In this document: piece after piece, positions 62,525 through 64,000 of the stretch | Position numbering within the stretch: position 1 is the first letter of the stretch | Layout: each line of letters opens with the position of its first letter | Assembly: GCF_024814355.1 (NCBI RefSeq) | Contig: NZ_JANUXV010000001.1 | Location: 744,001-808,000 of the forward strand | Direction: 5' to 3' | Length of the DNA: 64,000 nt | From: Gleimia sp. 6138-11-ORH1 | GTDB lineage: Bacteria > Actinomycetota > Actinomycetes > Actinomycetales > Actinomycetaceae | Position numbers and translations under genes: made by a program | Notes under the pieces: generated by a model | The model's database searches: none | What the model was told of the DNA's origin: nothing | The model's input: only the letters and a program-made list of their open reading frames with translations

Positions 62525-63829
62525 TTATCCTCCAAAGAATTTCTGTACGCGGCTAAGCGCCTGCCCTAAGCGTTCTACTTCTTCTAGGGTAGTCGTCATT
62601 GCCGCCGAAGCGCGGGTTGACGAGCGGACATTAAAGAAAGTGTGCAGTGGAATAGCACAGTGATGTCCTACTCGCACCGCAATCGATGCTGAATCTAAGA
62701 ACTGTCCCACGTCGTGGGGGTGGACACCTTCAACTGCAAATGAGACTACTGCTGCGCGGTCTGTAAGGTCGGTGGGGCCAAGGATTTTCACCCCGGGAAC
62801 CTCAGCGATAGTTTCCACTAAGGCTGCGGTGATTTTCTCTTCAGAAGCAGCAATCCGCGCCATATCTACCTGTTTTAAGAACTCGATTGCTTCTGCCCAA
62901 GCAACTGCCTGCCCCACCGGCTGAGAGCCAGCTTCAAAACGGTGTGGGGGTGGCAGGTAAATGGCATTTTCCATATTCACAGTCGCGATCATGGAGCCAC
63001 CTGATAGCACTGGAGGCATCGCTTCTAAAAGTTCGCTGCGTCCCCACAGCGCCCCAATCCCAGTGGGGCCGCTCATCTTATGAGAGGACATCACTGCAAA
63101 GTCTACGTCCAGGGCTTTTACATCAACTGGGAGGTGTGCGGCAGACTGGCAGGTGTCTAATACAACCAGGGCCCCCACCGCTCGGGCGGCTGCCACGATT
63201 TGGGCGACGGGGCTGATTGCCCCGGTCACATTTGACATGTGAGTGAAAGCAACCAGTTTAGTGTTTGGCGTTATTACTGAGAGGGTTTCTAAATCGATTC
63301 GCCCGTCTGGTAGTAGGTCAAGATAGGCAAATTCTGCTCCGGTGCGCCGGCACAGTTCCTGCCAAGGAAGTAGGTTCGCGTGGTGTTCCGCGCGAGTGGC
63401 GACTATTTTATCACCGTGGCCAATCCGCAGGTTTTCCGTTAGTTTAGAACCGGCGAAAGTTTTATCTAAGGAGGCGTTCTGCATGGCGTAGGCGATTAGG
63501 TTCAGCCCTTCGGTGGCGTTTTTTGTCCACACCAGTTCCTCTGCTTTTCCTCCGATGAAAGCTGCTACAGTTGTGCGCGCATCATCAAAAGCTTGGGTTG
63601 CTTCATCACCGAGTTCGTGGGTGCCGCGGTTTACGGCAGCGTTGGAACGCTGGTAGAAACGGGTTTCCGCGTCGATTACGCACTGGGGTTTCTGTGCGGT
63701 TGCGGCAGAGTCTAGGTAGGCGATGGGGTTTCCGTCACGTCCGGTGCGCGCCAGGATTGGAAACTGGGTACGTAGTTGCCTGATTTCAGCTTCTGTAAAA
63801 GGCTGTGCCAAAGTCATAGAGGATTTCAT
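62525..63829 (-). CDS. sufS: Cysteine desulfurase SufS
   Basis: SufS is a PLP enzyme that releases sulfur from cysteine as a persulfide for SufU. The 434-residue protein has AYLDSAATAQKP, THMSNVTGA, the PLP Lys in SSHKMSGPTGIG and the catalytic Cys in RVGHHCAIPLH. A start at 63829 or at the ATG four codons later is equally possible; neither has a strong ribosome site. sufC lies 83 bp upstream with a hairpin between. Confidence 0.95.
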   Translation of the reverse strand: MKSSMTLAQPFTEAEIRQLRTQFPILARTGRDGNPIAYLDSAATAQKPQCVIDAETRFYQRSNAAVNRGTHELGDEATQAFDDARTTVAAFIGGKAEELVWTKNATEGLNLIAYAMQNASLDKTFAGSKLTENLRIGHGDKIVATRAEHHANLLPWQELCRRTGAEFAYLDLLPDGRIDLETLSVITPNTKLVAFTHMSNVTGAISPVAQIVAAARAVGALVVLDTCQSAAHLPVDVKALDVDFAVMSSHKMSGPTGIGALWGRSELLEAMPPVLSGGSMIATVNMENAIYLPPPHRFEAGSQPVGQAVAWAEAIEFLKQVDMARIAASEEKITAALVETIAEVPGVKILGPTDLTDRAAVVSFAVEGVHPHDVGQFLDSASIAVRVGHHCAIPLHTFFNVRSSTRASAAMTTTLEEVERLGQALSRVQKFFGG

Positions 63830-63860
63830 TTCACAGTTGAGTTAGGTGGGGAATTATTTT

Positions 63861-63903
63861 CGAGGGCGCATCTTTTGCCTCATAGTGAGGTGATGCGCCC
63901 TCG
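63861..63903 (-). promoter_or_regulatory. Intercistronic hairpin between sufC and sufS
   Basis: Perfect 12-bp arms CGAGGGCGCATC (63861-63872) and GATGCGCCCTCG (63892-63903) enclose a 19-base loop. No T run follows on either strand, so it is probably an RNA-stability or processing element within the suf transcript, not a terminator. Confidence 0.6.
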
Positions 63904-63912
63904 ATAATAGTC

Positions 63913-64000
63913 TTATGCGTTTAGGTAACGGTCGTAACCTTCTGCTTCAAGACGGTCTGCTAGTTCTGGGCCGCCCTGATCTGCGATCTTACCCGCTACG
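63913..64000 (-). CDS. sufC: Fe-S assembly ATPase SufC, C-terminal end only
   Basis: The last 28 codons at the window edge read VAGKIADQGGPELADRLEAEGYDRYLNA before TAA. GGPELA-x-x-LEAEGY is the usual C-terminus of SufC, the ATPase of the SufBCD scaffold. The gene runs off the right edge, so the ATPase motifs cannot be checked. Position upstream of sufS agrees with the actinobacterial sufBDCSUT order. Confidence 0.9.
   Translation of the reverse strand, partial: VAGKIADQGGPELADRLEAEGYDRYLNA

Overview
The window is a largely housekeeping stretch of an actinobacterial chromosome. The marker layouts are actinobacterial: a division and cell-wall (dcw) cluster running mraZ-rsmH-ftsL-ftsI-murF-mraY-murD-ftsW-murG-murC-ftsQ-ftsZ-pgeF-sepF-yggT-divIVA, a SepIVA-like protein beside a DUF177 gene and rnc, a GAF-domain histidine kinase with a DosR-like regulator beside cydABDC, and a sufC-sufS-sufU-sufT end. 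Base composition is clearly lower in GC than most actinobacteria. Together this suggests a member of the Actinomycetaceae or a close relative; the genus cannot be fixed from the sequence alone.

Layout. 1-2009 is the only visibly decayed part: a broken IS1249-like transposase running off the left edge, a duplicated IS-end-like segment, tRNA-Ala(GGC), and a Gfo/Idh/MocA oxidoreductase split by one extra base. 2028-8022 (minus) holds rsfS, nadD, obg, rpmA, rplU and an RNase E/G. 8484-16643 (plus) is a respiratory block: cydA, cydB, a strong terminator, then cydD, cydC and a sensor kinase. Its probable partner regulator lies convergent on the minus strand, overlapping the end of fpg. 16735-25142 (minus) carries regulator, fpg, rnc, DUF177, sepIVA, coaD, rsmD, recG and a strongly diverged FakA/DAK2-like protein. 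rpmB is alone on the plus strand. 25610-30916 (minus) carries ogt, thiL, a TrmH-family methyltransferase, rplT, rpmI, infC (with an AUC start and a structured leader), an SseB-family protein and an unidentified acidic protein. A DAACS symporter, a VanZ-like protein and an S4-domain protein separate this from dnaE, rluD and lspA.

38395-54978 is the division and peptidoglycan cluster, all on the minus strand and tightly packed, but without murE. Its head shows regulatory structure: five TGG-type repeats about 10 bp apart before mraZ, which look like an MraZ operator, and nested inverted repeats between mraZ and rsmH, where an actinobacterial mraW leader RNA is known. Upstream lie a small Cys/His-containing protein and an ABC-F ATPase. 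57220-61539 (plus) has a queuosine-precursor transporter, tgt and two tandem CPBP membrane-protease paralogues. 61621-64000 (minus) has a SufT-like factor, sufU, sufS and the 3' end of sufC.

No CRISPR array, prophage, rRNA operon or defence island was seen. The most interesting points are the diverged FakA-like protein at the classical fakA position, the dcw-head regulatory region, the split two-component pair next to cytochrome bd, the duplicated IS end and the tandem CPBP pair with a shared C-terminal tail.
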